Assembly (NCBI RefSeq): GCF_035046485.1
Contig: NC_085138.1
Location: 19,969,440 to 20,033,439, forward strand
Length of the DNA: 64,000 bases
Origin: Aedes albopictus
Taxonomy: Eukaryota; Arthropoda; Insecta; Diptera; Culicidae
Direction: 5' to 3'
This document shows positions 1 through 10,710 of the stretch, one piece after another (the first letter of the stretch is position 1; the number at the start of each line of letters is the position of its first letter). The translations under genes and the position numbers were made by a program. The notes beneath the pieces were generated by a model. It did not search any database. It had not been told where the DNA came from and worked only from the letters and a program-made list of their open reading frames with translations.

Positions 1-553
1 CCGCCATGAGCCTCTGGGTCTGCCTCTGCTGCGATGTCCTGCTGGGTTCCAATCTAACGCTTGCTTGGAGATTTCGTTTCCGAATTTCTGCCGCTATCGG
101 CTTTTGATGACATCGACGACGGAGCTACACGTTGAAGATCCAATTGTGAGGCCACCATGCACGAATTATATACCGCAGGCATCTATTGATGAAGACTTGT
201 AGCTGTTGAGTGTTCTCCACTGATAAACACCAGGTTTCACTGACATATATCAGCACAGATTTCAAGTTCGAGTTAAAAGTTCTGATTTTGGTGCGTCGAC
301 TGATCTGGTTGTTTTTCCATACAATTCCTAAACTCGCAAAAGCAGTCCTCGCTTTCTTGATCCGTGCACCTATGTCGATCTTGATGCCACCATCGGCCGC
401 CATTTGACTACCAAGATATTGGAAGCTTTCAACATTCTCCACTGATTGCCCAGCTACCGAAAAGCTGAAAGAGTTGACCGTGTTTACATCCAACGATTAG
501 GTCTTGTTGACGTTAATGATAAGACCTGCCGCTGAGGAGCGATTGGCAAGATC
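1..553 (-). pseudogene. LINE-B fragment: C-terminal part of a non-LTR reverse transcriptase
   Basis: Minus-strand reading contains FQYLGSQMAADGG, RIKKARTAFASL, RRTKIRTFNSNLKSVL and CLRYIIRAWWPHNWI, the thumb and C-terminal region of a mosquito LINE family also present at 39480-40000 and 55320-57560. The reading frame breaks repeatedly. It starts at the window edge and resumes at 3901 after an 8-bp duplication, so the LINE was present before the element at 562-3892 arrived. Confidence 0.85.
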
Positions 554-1126
554 GTTTAGGTCAGTGATTCCCAAAGTGGGCGAAATCGTCCCCTTGGGGG
601 CGAAAATCAGTCCCAGGGGGCGAAAACTTGAGTAATCAAAATTGGGGGGCGAAAATACTAAAAAGGGGGTGATTTTTTCAATGATTAGAAAACATCAAAA
701 GTATTGAATTATAAGTCGAGAATGTGAACTGATTCATAAAAACTCCTTGACATTTAAGCTTACAGTTCAAGTTTTGTCTAAGATAATAAAAATGCTGTGA
801 CTATTAAACATAAGCATCGACTTAATTCCACAGAATTATTAGTATTTATGTGGGCTCTTTGGAAAAATGGCTAGACGTATTTCTGAAGGGTTTGTATGAT
901 TCTGGAAATCTAAATAAAAATATAATTGGATACTCCTATAATGGACATTCATGAATCGTGATTAGTTTTTTGTCAAAATTATGAAAAGAACATATTTTTG
1001 CTAATTGATAGAAAAATTGCGTTTGAACTCGTAGGCGGACTTATTCATGGAATTTCCAAGCAAAAACATGAATAGGGTCAGGCACCATTTGGGCAGGAGC
1101 ACCTATTTTGGGCACTTGATGCTATA

Positions 1127-1320
1127 CAGTCAGGTTTTTTTTTTACGCGGGGGATACGTACCGCGTAAAAAAAACTCAGTTCAAAATCCAAAAAACCACG
1201 TAAAAAAGTCTCACCATTTCTCGACGAATCATGCAAAAATAAGACGATGATTTTTTTTTTGTATGGAGTTTCCATTTACGCGGCCGCGTAAATGAAAACC
1301 ACGTAAAAAAAACCTGACTG
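1127..1320. mobile_element. Tc1/mariner-type MITE, 194 bp, TA target site
   Basis: CAGTCAGGTTTTTTTT...ACGCGG at the left is mirrored by CACGTAAAAAAAACCTGACTG at the right, flanked by TA at 1125-1126 and 1321-1322. Removing it restores GCTATAACTCAGTC of the host MITE. Internal ACGCGG/CCGCGT inverted motifs resemble those in the element at 18521-18800. Confidence 0.85.
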
Positions 1321-1904
1321 TAACTCAGTCAATTTCAAACCGATTGACTTAAATTTTTGCACATGGCTAGATACTGTGCGTATCTGATTGTGTCTCAAAA
1401 ATCAAGTCAACCGGTTTAAAATTGACTGAGTTATAGCAGCAAGTGCCCAAATACAGGGGATACTCAAAATAACTGGGACAGGTAAAATTTTCACTTTTCA
1501 AAAAATGTTCAACTCGCTGTAACTTTTTGAAAAGGGCATCAAATATTCTCAAATTTCAAAGGTGAGTTCGTCAACTAGTTGTGTATCAGTGGTTCAATTT
1601 TGGAAAAGATCGGGCCATGCTACACGAAGTAATGAAGATTCTTGAAAAAGGTATAATTATCTGATAGCCAACTTTCAGCTGTTATATCTCCGGATTCAAT
1701 GAACCGAATGAAATAAAATTTTGATCATTTATGACTTATATAATGAAAACAGTTGGAAAACAGTTAACCTAATTTTAAATTATTAATAAGAAAAAAAGTT
1801 ATAGCGATTTCATTTATTCTATGTTTTTTTAGTCAATTTATATATTTTTCATATGCATCCCATTACTTTTTCAATTTAATGCCGGCTATTTGGTTGCTTT
1901 CCTT

Positions 1905-2075
1905 TGAAACATAATAGTTATTTATGCAACAAGTTGCAGAATGATGATTTTTTCAGCACGAGTCGTACATTTATCCAACGAGGCTTGCCGAGTTGGATAA
2001 ATACGACGAGTGCTGAAAAAATCGAGTTTTGCAACGAGTTGCATACAACATTTTTTGTAATTACGAATAATACAC
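1905..2075. repeat. Hairpin repeat of the AGTTATTTATGCAAC family, copy 1
   Basis: TTTTTTCAGCACGAGT and its partner ACGAGTGCTGAAAAAAT face each other across TTATCCAACGAGGC, and CAACAAGTTGCA is mirrored by GCAACGAGTTGCAT. Related copies lie at 25910-26020 and 29424-29595. It lies in the centre of the foldback element, so it is either part of its interior or a further insertion. Confidence 0.6.
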
Positions 2076-2399
2076 ATTCAGTATGATCTTTTCTCGGTAC
2101 ACAAATATGCATCAGGAGGAACCACGTACGACCATCCATGCTCGGCAGTGCACTTTTTTTCGATCAGGTAGGATGTGGTATGGTGTGGCCTATGAACGAG
2201 ATCCCGCTGTCAAACAGTAGTGTGTGAGGTTCGGCAAAAGTCGGGAAAGTAGCTTCAGCAGCTGCTTTTTCGCCCGATTTGCACTCCGGTTAGGAATAAA
2301 AACCGTCCAAATTGGGATTCCAACTGGTCAATTGACGCAATAGCAAGTAGCTGAATCTACGAAGGACACTCGAATTTATAAAAACTGTGAGCTGGCAAA

Positions 2400-2465
2400 G
2401 GTGCCGAAAAGTGCTACTTTTCAGCACTCATAATAGTGCCGAAAAGTAGTACTTTTCGGCACACT
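2400..2465. repeat. AAAAGTGCTACTTTT inverted-repeat cluster
   Basis: GTGCCGAAAAGTGCTACTTT, CACTCATAATAGTG and GCCGAAAAGTAGTACTTTTC form a nested palindrome. The same arrangement recurs at 26590-26660, in both cases several hundred bases after the AGTTATTTATG hairpin, suggesting both belong to one element family. Confidence 0.6.
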
Positions 2466-3900
2466 TGCATCAGTAGTGAAAAGTAGGCCATTTGTGCACA
2501 CTTCAGACAATTGAAAAATGAAACTTTTTACAACGTAATTACAAAAATATATTCAAGTCAATTAGAGGGAATTTAAATAGACTATAATTACTATCTCGAA
2601 TTCTGAAACGATGATGAAGTTTTGAATAAATTGGTGTTATATTAGAAAAATAATCTAATCGTTATAATTTTCTTTCGTGTAAAGAATTTTAAATTTCGTC
2701 AAAAGTTTTTAATAGCTCATAATATAAGTCATAAATGGCCAACATTTCATTGCATTCGGTTCATTGAATCCGGAGATATAACAGCTCAAAGTTGGCTATC
2801 GAATAATTATACCTTTTTCTAGAACCTTTATTACTTCGTGTAGAATAGCTCGATTTTTTCCAAATTTTGACCACTGATACACAACTAGTTGATGAACTTA
2901 CAGTAAAAAATTGAGAATAGTTGATGCCCTTTTCGAAAACTTACAGCTAGTTGAACATTTTTTGAAAAGTGAACATTTTACCTATCCCTTATTTTGAGTA
3001 TCCCCTGTAGGTGCTCCTGCCCAAATGGTTTCAGACCCTATCAGTCGAATTTCAGAACACTTTTCTTATGAAATTCGTATCACAGTGTTTACAAACAACT
3101 GTGTTTGAAAGTATTTCAGACAAGCTTCTCGGAGGAATTCCAAATTTTACTGAAGTTAATTTAAAAACATATCAGAAATTCTGCGTAAAATTTCATTTAA
3201 ATATGCCATATTTACTTATTTGATAATTTATTTAAAACACAGAAAGCATTCAAGTTTATACGAAGCTCGATGATTTCTGGATGTGGATTTGAAAAAACGT
3301 AACTACATTTGAAAATACACCGATATTTATTATTAATATTTTTCCTTATTATCGAGATTTTCAGCCCTCGGCAACAAACCGATATTTTTGCACTTTTTTC
3401 ACATAACATGTTTGTAATTGTTTTCAAATTCTCCACCAGTCTGACTACTTGTGACCACACATTGACTTTCAGTCGTTGAAAAAGTCCTTTTAAGAACAAT
3501 GATAAATCATCTGGTTGGAAATACATACCGAGTGTTCATATGTGTTCACAGTTCGTTCTATTTCGATTAATAAAAGTTCAATTAACAACGGTTTGAGAAG
3601 TAGGCATAAACACGATTTCAATATTTTTGTAAGTACGATTTAAATTCACTATTTTTTTCAAATGCGGAAAATCAACGCATTTACAAAACTATTTAATGAA
3701 AATGTGAGCGACACAGATTTAGATACACTGAATGACAATGCTACATTTGCCACAGTAGCGCTTTTAAAGGCATTAGCTAAGCACAGTTTCAGTCTTCAAC
3801 TATAGAAAAAATAAAATCTCACCTAGGGGGGGCGAAAATATTTTTTTGAAACTCTAAGGGGGCGATACCTCCTAAAAGTTGGCGAAACATTGGTTTAGGT

Positions 3901-3985
3901 GCTCCATGGTAATGGGCTGCCACAGCAATCCACGATTTGGTTCACGGTCAATCGCACCTACCAAGATCTCGTGGCACCAGTAGCA
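3901..3985 (-). pseudogene. LINE-B fragment continued beyond the hAT insertion
   Basis: The minus strand encodes DREPNRGLLWQPITMEH, the segment that precedes the FELADDVALL catalytic motif in the copy at 55320-57560. It abuts the hAT target duplication. About 80 bases between this piece and the 1-553 piece are missing relative to the other copy, so a small deletion also occurred. Confidence 0.8.
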
Positions 3986-4435
3986 TCCCAAGCAACCCAA
4001 AGTTCCACTTCCCATGATGAAATGCACTTTCAAGTTCCACGAAGTTTAGATAAAGTTCCGAGTGGAACTTTCTAGCTGCTCTACACTTAAACTTGTGCAG
4101 TAGCGCAGTACGATTATTACGCTAAGGGACGCGGTTCCCAAGAGTGTGTCATGTACGGTAAGGTCGGTCACGCAATACAAGCAATAAACACAGGCTGTCG
4201 TAAATCTGGAAAGTACATTTTTATTTTTGTCATTATGTGATTGTTCTATCAGAGGCTGCTTAGAAGACTATCAAGCTTCCTTATGTGAACTTCAAAGCTC
4301 CGAAATTACTTAAAACTGAAGCTGCTTAGAAGGCTAAAAAGCATCCTCCAGAAAGCTGCTTATGAGATATAATAGCTCATAAAGTATCCTCTTATCCGCA
4401 ATTCTGGTTACTCGGGATCTTACCAAGGTAAGATC
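3986..4435. mobile_element. Probable MITE with GCTGCTTAGAAG motifs
   Basis: Left ATCCCAAGCAACCCAAAG and right CTGGTTACTCGGGATC are imperfect inverted repeats. Internally GCTGCTTAGAAG, AGCTTCCTT and GCTGCTTATGAG recur. It cuts off the LINE-B fragment at its left edge. Boundaries are approximate; no target duplication was fixed. Confidence 0.45.
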
Positions 4436-4679
4436 CGTTTTTGCACCACTTCTGTTTTACAAACCAACTTTTAGAAACGTTGAAAATCTATGAAAGTGCA
4501 TAAGAAACGTGAATGTTTTCGTATCAGCATCAAATATTGTTTACTTGCTATTAACACTTTGAATGCCTTACAAATGCCTGGCTATTTATCATAGGTATCG
4601 ACGAAAGTTTGAAAAATGGTATCTTACCCCGCCTCATCCTACTTCACCCCAACATCTATTTCAGCTTCCGTAGTCGGTG

Positions 4680-5055
4680 CAAGGAAACAGAGGGAGCGTT
4701 TTGGAGGTCCTAGGGTACCGGGAGATCTCAGATGCGTTGCAAGGGTTTTCAGGCGATTTAGAGGGGCACAGAGATCTCAGGGATGCTCTAGGGGCGTTTT
4801 AGGCATAGGCGAAACTACTGGGGATGCTGGGGGTGCCAGGCACCCCTAAAATTTGCATGAATTGCTATGAGATATGGGGCGATGAATGATGAATGTATGG
4901 ACTAATGAATATTTTATTCGTAGTGCACCTCCTGATAAAAATCCTTAGTTTCGCCAATGGTTTTAGGGGGTGACTGGGACGTTTAAGGGACTCTACGGAG
5001 GCTCCATGGGGTCTCAGGGGCGTTTCAGGAGTTCTCAGGAGTTTAAGCACCGACA
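4680..5055. repeat. Short blocks of the G-rich array family
   Basis: Phrases such as GAGATCTCAGATGCGTT and TCTCAGGGGCGTTTCAGG match the larger array at 5280-6335. The interval 4850-4950 between blocks is unrelated A+T-rich sequence. The intervals 4436-4679 and 5056-5279 hold nothing recognised. Confidence 0.6.
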
Positions 5056-5279
5056 GCTGCAGTAAATAACTTCAAATCTGGTGTTCCCGATACCACGATG
5101 AAAAATTGCCGGACACTACCGCTACCTCTAGAACGATTCGCGTTGATTTATTAGCTTGACCACAAACCTCCGTGTGTTCATATAGGAAAAGGCTCGCGCC
5201 TGTGCTGATTTGACAGAAGCGATCCTCGTTTCACTGGTTGACCGTTAATTTGAAGGGACAGTTTTGAAACACCATTGTC

Positions 5280-6335
5280 ACGTCGGTTTGTCAGTGGCTT
5301 AAGGGGATTTCAGGGACGTATCAGGTGAGCCCAGGGGCGTTTTAATCGGTGTCAGGAGGATTCCAGGGGCTCTCAGGAGTGCCTTATAGGGTCTTAGGAG
5401 CGTTTCATGGGGACCAGGCGTTTCAAGAGGGTACCGGGAGGTCTCATGGACGTTTCAGGGGTTTTTATGGGGATTTCAGAACCGCTTCAGGGGGTCTCAG
5501 GAGCATTACAAGTGGTCCCAGGAGGTTTAATGGAGTACCGGGAGATGTCAAGGGCGTTTCGAGAGGTTGCAGAAAGGCTCGAGAGACTGGGGCTCCGAGG
5601 CGCTTCAGGAGTCTCAGGAGGGTTCCAAGGGGTCTCAAGAGCGTTTTAGGATGTTTGAGTCTTAAGATGTTTTTCGGAGTCTCAGGGGCGTTTCATGGGA
5701 TTTCATAGAGGTGCCCAGAGGTCTCAGAGGCGTTTCAGGCGGACTCAGGGGCCTTTGAAGATGTTCTCAGGGGCTTCAGGGATGCTCCAGGTGGTCTCAG
5801 GTAGGTTTCAGGGAATATCAAGATCATTTCAGGAGGTTTCAGGGGGTTCAGGAGATCTCATAGGCGCTTGAGAGGGTTTTAGAGGGTTTCAGGTTGACTC
5901 CAGGAGTCCTAGGAGTCTCTGGGATGTTTCAGGGGTCTCAGGGGGTTGCAGATATATGTCCCAGGGGGTCTCAGGAGCGTTTCAGGGAGTCTCAGAGGCG
6001 TTTCAGAGACGTTCTAGGTGGTCTCAGGGGCGTATCAGGAGTTTTTCAGGGGATTCAGAAAATCTTATGGGCGTTTGAGGGGCCTCAGCGGGTTTCCAAT
6101 GGGCTCCAGGAGTTGCTTAGAGAGTCTCAGGGGCGTTTCAGTGGGTCTCAGCGTGTTCCACATATAGGTTCCAGGGGTATCCACATTCCATATGAGCGTT
6201 TCAGAGGGTATCAGAGGCGTTCGAGTTGATTTCAGGGGCGTTTCAGGGGGTTTCTAGTGATTTAGAGGAAATCTCATGGACGTTTTAGGTGGTCTCAGGG
6301 GAGACCAGAGGGTTTCAGGGGGACCCATAGTTGAA
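5280..6335. repeat. Degenerate G-rich minisatellite, period about 21 nt
   Basis: The unit alternates TCTCAGGGGCG and TTTCAGGGGG; at 5965-6010 three successive units are about 21 bases apart. Units diverge heavily and the phase slips by a base or so. The apparent ORFs here (for example at 5349-5708) follow from the repeat's low stop-codon content and are not genes. Confidence 0.85.
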
Positions 6336-6953
6336 CCTGTTGAAACGGCTGTGAATTTTTGTTCAAAAATGGTTTCTGCATAAACGAAAAACATTTTCCA
6401 CCACAAAAAAAATCAGAAGATACTTTGATCCATACTCTACATGTGCACGAAAACCGATTTTGAAAATATTGCTTCGTTATTTAATAAAAAATCAAAAACC
6501 AAAAAGTGAGGAAATGCTTCCAGTTTCACCTTAATCCCTCTAAAACAAATCTCAAAAGCCTCAAACCCTCTCTCCCCTTCCCAAAAGCCATTTAAAATCC
6601 CCTTTGAATATTTGAATCTTAAGTTCTCTAAAATTCCCCTGCAACCCCCCAAAGCATCCCTCAAAACACCCCCCAAATCTTCCTCTTTTTATGCCCTATT
6701 TGAATTTAATTTCTTTTTTAAATTATGCACATCCAGCCCATGGCATAAAAAGAGGTTCCAGTTTACATCTTTTCCAAGATGCCCCCTCTTTCATCTTTCT
6801 CTTTTTCGTGTTTGCTTACGAGAGTGAGTGAGAAAATAGAAAAACCTGCGCACGAGTCACTTTCGGAAAAACACAAAAAAAAATCATAACTTTTTATGTT
6901 TGTACAGATTTAGAAGTAAAATTCCTCCTTTTTCCGCAAGTAATTTTGACAAC
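6336..6953. other. No feature recognised
   Basis: A+T-rich sequence with a C-rich stretch on the plus strand (6530-6680). A short minus ORF at 6437-6676 has no recognisable motif. No element ends were found. Confidence 0.5.
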
Positions 6954-7224
6954 TGAGGGGGTTAGAAGCAAAGGGGTGTAAGTGACAAAAACCCACTTTC
7001 GACTTAAAGAGGCTTAAAGTTTTCGACCAATTTTTCATCCCATACAAAATGTATGGAGCTTTAAAATCAACCCAATTTTCTCTGATTTATTGTAATTTTT
7101 CGAATCATCGTAGAAACAATCTTAAAAAAGTTCCTGAAAGCTTGAAATCTGAAGAATTTTATGATATGCTCAGCTCAAAATCGACAAAATGGTCACTTAC
7201 ACCCCTTTGATTCTGGGCCCCTCA
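6954..7224. mobile_element. MITE of the GAGGGGG family, copy 1 (about 270 bp)
   Basis: GAGGGGGTTAGAAGCAAAGG at the left is mirrored by TTTGATTCTGGGCCCCTCA at the right. The interior ACCCACTTTCGA and AAATCAACCCAATTTTC is shared with copies at 54083-54291 and 61276-61545 in the opposite orientation. Non-coding. Confidence 0.8.
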
Positions 7225-7410
7225 ACTGATCTACATGGGGAGAAATGTCACTTTTCCTTACGGAATAATAGCACGGACTATTTTTCCGCTCGGAAAAGAG
7301 ACAGCTTCATTTGAATTGCATGGAAAGCGTTACTGGCGTTACACTTTTTTACTTACTTGCCATCTGCGAATTGCTCAAGTAATGTTGAAGTGGAATCATT
7401 ACTTGAACAT

Positions 7411-7535
7411 TAGGGTAATTTTCCAATTGTTGCACGGTTGAAAATTCGTCAATTATTGCACACATCATAAGAATAACATGGAGTGTGCAACAATAGGTGA
7501 GTTTTTAGCCGTGCAACAATTGGAAAATTATCTTT
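7411..7535. mobile_element. Small inverted-repeat MITE (about 125 bp)
   Basis: TAATTTTCCAATTGTTGCAC is mirrored by GTGCAACAATTGGAAAATTA, and ATTATTGCACAC by GTGTGCAACAAT near the middle. Non-coding. The sequence 7225-7410 contains nothing recognised. Confidence 0.75.
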
Positions 7536-7659
7536 TTGCACAGTGGAAACTAGCCATACATCTCAAGATCCCGATGGGATAAAAGTATCTAAGATAGTGT
7601 ATTGGGAAAATTTATTCAGCAGGCTAAACATTTTCTAACAGGCAAAATTGGTTAGAGAT

Positions 7660-7835
7660 GTTTCCGATAGGATAATAAAAAAGTACACCATCTTCAAACA
7701 GAGGCCGTACAGACTGAACGAAACTTAGCACTAGACGAGGGTCACACGGAGCATGCACCAGTGGAAAAGTTTCTTCGCCTGGAACGGGAATCGTTGGTGA
7801 CCCTGACCGCACAGCAACGGAGCTCCACATTCACC
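7660..7835 (-). mobile_element. Degenerate tRNA-derived SINE (SINE-1 family)
   Basis: On the minus strand it shares CGTTCAGTCTGTACGGCCT and the tail region with the SINE at 31440-31655. The tRNA-like head (near 7780-7830) has lost the clear B-box, so it is an old copy. Confidence 0.6.
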
Positions 7836-7914
7836 GTTTTCGGCAAAGTTGTTCAGTGAAATAAGAACTATCTGACAATTGAGTCATTGGTTCGTGATTT
7901 ACATGCTCATGCTC

Positions 7915-8660
7915 AGGGATTCGTCTAGGAAACCATCTAGGAATCTATCCAGGAATTTCTCAAGGGATTGATCCAAAAGTTTCAAATTCCAGGAGAGATT
8001 TAGAGAATACCTCTAGGGATTCCTCGAGGAATTCTTTGTAGGGGCTCCTAAAGGTTCCTCCAGGAATCCCACACCACCGAAGATTTATTCAAGAATTTCT
8101 GAAGGGATTTACTCCCTTCCCGATAGTATTCAACCGCAATTTTAGATTCCTTCCAAAATTCCATCCGAGATTTACTCTGAAATGTCAGTAAGGTTTTCTT
8201 CACAGAGATTCCACCAGGTATTCCTTCAGGAACCCACAGAAAATTCATCCAAGATTTCCCCTACGGATTTGAACAGAGGTTCCTATACGGATTTCTCCAT
8301 AAACTAGGAATCCCACAAGAAATTCTTCCAGGGGTTTATCAAAGAATTCCTCCAAGAATTTTGCTGGGGCTTCCTCTAGACATCTCTCTGTGAATTTCTC
8401 TAGATTCCATCAGGAATTCCTAAAGATTTTTCCCAGCTATTCCTCTAGGAACTTCTCCATGATTTATGAAGATTTTTTTAAAAGAATTTCTCAAAAAGTT
8501 CTTTGGGGAAGAATTTAACCGGAGATTTTTCCTGAAATTTCAGCAGAGGTTTATCCAGGAGCTCCTTCAGCAATTTTCCATGGATTTCCCGGGAGATTCC
8601 TCCATTGATTTCTCTGAGAATTGCACCATTTATCTCGGATTATCACCAGGGATTCTTTGG
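7915..8660. repeat. Degenerate array in a 12-nt register (AGGAATTCCTCC family)
   Basis: Phrases such as ATTTCTCAAGGG, ATTCCTCGAGGA and TTCCTCCAGGAA recur at multiples of 12. Divergence is higher and slips more frequent than in the 42290-44500 array. Apparent ORFs at 8048-8248 and 8466-8696 are by-products of the register. Confidence 0.75.
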
Positions 8661-9715
8661 TTTTTTAAGTTCAATTCAAATGTGTGTTTTGCTTGATAAT
8701 TTTTAAGTACCACAATTTGTATCTGTTTGTACCACAGAATTGTCCTACGTCCATCATTCGTTATCACTGATCAATGCTTCGATTGAACTGTGTTTTTTTT
8801 TTTGTAAATTTGTCACTTTGGAAGTGGTTGAGAGTTCGCCCTTATTAAAATTTCCAACAAATTCACCTCTGCATTCCGTCAGTGTGGCCTCCTGGAGAAT
8901 CATAAAAATCTGCTTTGATCAATATCACGCAACGTGGTCGATCGTATGACGGTCTCGACACAACAGCTTAATTGTTTTATTACGCATTGCTGTAAAGTTT
9001 TGACACATTCAAGGTAAACTGACAAATCCCAAGGCACACCAATGTCAATCAAATTGATTTCCAACATCAGTTGTGGCCAGGTGCTTTACTGGTGTTTTGG
9101 TATGATCTCATTTGCCCGCAAGGAAATGAACGTTACAAAAGCTAGTGATCGAGAGAAACAAGTTGATTTTCGCTACTGAATGATTGTCCGCGTTATCAAG
9201 ATTGTTTTTTAGGCTTCCAGTTTATGCGAAGCGTACTAATTTGATCATGATTTTAATGACTTGTCAATGAAACAATTCCCGATTTGAGTTTCAGGATACT
9301 GAAGCTTCCAGTTGAATGGTTGCTGGCTTAAAATTTCGATTCTTTTTGTGTTTAAAGTGTTTTGACTTCCCAGGTAATAGACATTGGACAATGCAAAAGG
9401 ATCAATTAGAAAACATGTTCTCACTTAACAAATAATTGTGAAAATGCCCGAAGATCACTAAACATTCATGCAGTATGTTTTCGTATTTGCTTGATTTGGA
9501 AAGTTGATAATTGGCCGGGTTTCAGCAAGAATCCACGCATACTGTGGTTTCACATGTTCGGAATGAGAACACATCAATTACCGGACCGCCTAGACGTGTT
9601 TGCCCTTTGACACGCTTCACTAAACGACCCCCAACCGAGAGCTACAGCGCCATCAAATCGCCAAAAATACTTGAATATATCGCGTAGAAGCGACCACATT
9701 TTGTGCCTTTCTTGG
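8661..9715. other. No feature recognised
   Basis: A+T-rich sequence without clear inverted repeats, arrays or coding signal. It lies downstream of the known TRIM37-like exons and may be intron of that gene. Confidence 0.4.
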
Positions 9716-9890
9716 ATGTGGGGTAATATTTGAAACCATCCTGGTGAAGCTGTCTGGGTTCGATTCCCAGTGTGGTCTAAGATTATTTCGCATATGAGAA
9801 GGTCTCTCGACTCTTCATGTTCACCCTGGTGAACTTCGGCGTCTTGATGTTCACAAATTCAAAAACATCTAATTTGCCCAAAGAAAAGTC
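9716..9890 (+). mobile_element. tRNA-like SINE fragment
   Basis: GGGTTCGATTCCCAGTGTGG at 9757-9776 is a clear RNA polymerase III B-box, preceded by CCTGGTGAAGCTGTC and followed by a non-tRNA tail. No complete cloverleaf can be drawn, and no poly(A) or target duplication was identified. Confidence 0.5.
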
Positions 9891-10710
9891 CTAGTTAATA
9901 ATCGTGAAAGTGTTTTCAGTCTCAGTAAGGACGTAATGCCACGAAGAAATAAAAGCAAGGCAGCCAAATCTGCATTCTATTTTTCGATCAATTTAGCGAG
10001 TTCAAAAGTCGCGACTGCAGCAGAAGAGCGAAACGAACCACACGCAAATCGACAAAAAAAAATCGAACGTAGCCGAGCTCGATTAGAAGAGCAAAAAAAA
10101 TAAAAAGAGCGATGAGGAGGCGAAAACATGGCCCACTAGATGTAGCCGAGCAACCAACGTCACAGCACGTTGATGTGTGCTGTTGCTGCTGCGTGAGCGT
10201 GGCGGTCCCGATCAACGATCTATGTTTACTTTTCTCATTTAACAAAGCAGGCTACTGGTTTTGGGTAGACACGTTCCGCAGGAGATTTGACGGGGTTTAT
10301 TTTTTCATTTTTCGTATGTAGGTTAACTCAGGATTCATATCATGAACAGATTTCTCATGATGGTATAAGTTCTTTCAGGAATTTCTAACATTAAGTAGTA
10401 TTATTATGGACACCTATGATTAAGAGCTCACTTATAGCTCACCTGCTATCGTCAATCAGATAGCTGAAAGAGGTGTGGTGACTGGCCTTGCCGTATTTTA
10501 AATAACTTGTCAAATTGTATACCCCCAATCGATCAATAAGACACCGTTTCAATACATATATGTACATTAAGTTACGTAGCATTTTTGTTTGTCCCTTGAA
10601 TGATTGGTAATACCGATATTGTAACCCCAAGATTGATGACTTAATAGCTTACAACTTCCTCATGACAAGCTCCCTAACATGGTAACAAACGCCCCAAAAA
10701 AGCTACTTAC
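9891..10710. other. Probable intron or 3' region of the TRIM37-like gene
   Basis: Begins immediately after the exon 3 donor (read on the minus strand). Minus-strand ORFs at 9988-10245 and 10439-10630 show no similarity to the acidic tail of TRIM37 and are not preceded by convincing acceptors, so they were not annotated as exons. Confidence 0.4.

Larger units (their letters stand above)
1454..3007. mobile_element. Foldback DNA element with about 300-bp inverted arms, TA target site
   Basis: The left arm from CAGGGGATACTCAAAATAAC (1454) is the reverse complement, with substitutions, of the right arm ending at TTTTGAGTATCCCCTG (3007). TA lies at 1452-1453 and 3008-3009. The arms run to about 1760 and from about 2700. 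The centre holds separate hairpins (1905-2075 and 2400-2465). Confidence 0.85.
1075..3038. mobile_element. 213-bp-type MITE, copy 1, split by two later insertions
   Basis: Outer ends GGGTCAGGCACCATTTGGG and CCAAATGGTTTCAGACCC match the intact copies at 13948-14160 and 45691-45903, with TA on both sides (1073-1074, 3039-3040). The body is interrupted at TA dinucleotides by the elements at 1127-1320 and 1454-3007. Remaining MITE sequence is 1075-1126, 1321-1453 and 3008-3038. Confidence 0.85.
562..3892. mobile_element. hAT-like DNA transposon, degenerate, with 8-bp target duplication
   Basis: GTTTAGGT occurs at 554-561 and again at 3893-3900, an 8-bp target duplication as expected of the hAT superfamily. 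The ends, CAGTGATTCCCAAAGTG and CAATGTTTCGCCAACTT (reverse complement of the right end), are imperfect inverted repeats. Subterminal GGGGGCGAAAA blocks recur on both sides (590-670, 3825-3890). No transposase could be recognised; short ORFs at 3011-3526 may be remnants. The MITE complex at 1075-3038 is nested inside. Confidence 0.75.

Noticed and set aside
9988..10630. Further exons of the TRIM37-like gene
   Set aside because: Minus-strand ORFs at 9988-10245 and 10439-10630 do not resemble the family's tail and lack convincing acceptors in the right phase.
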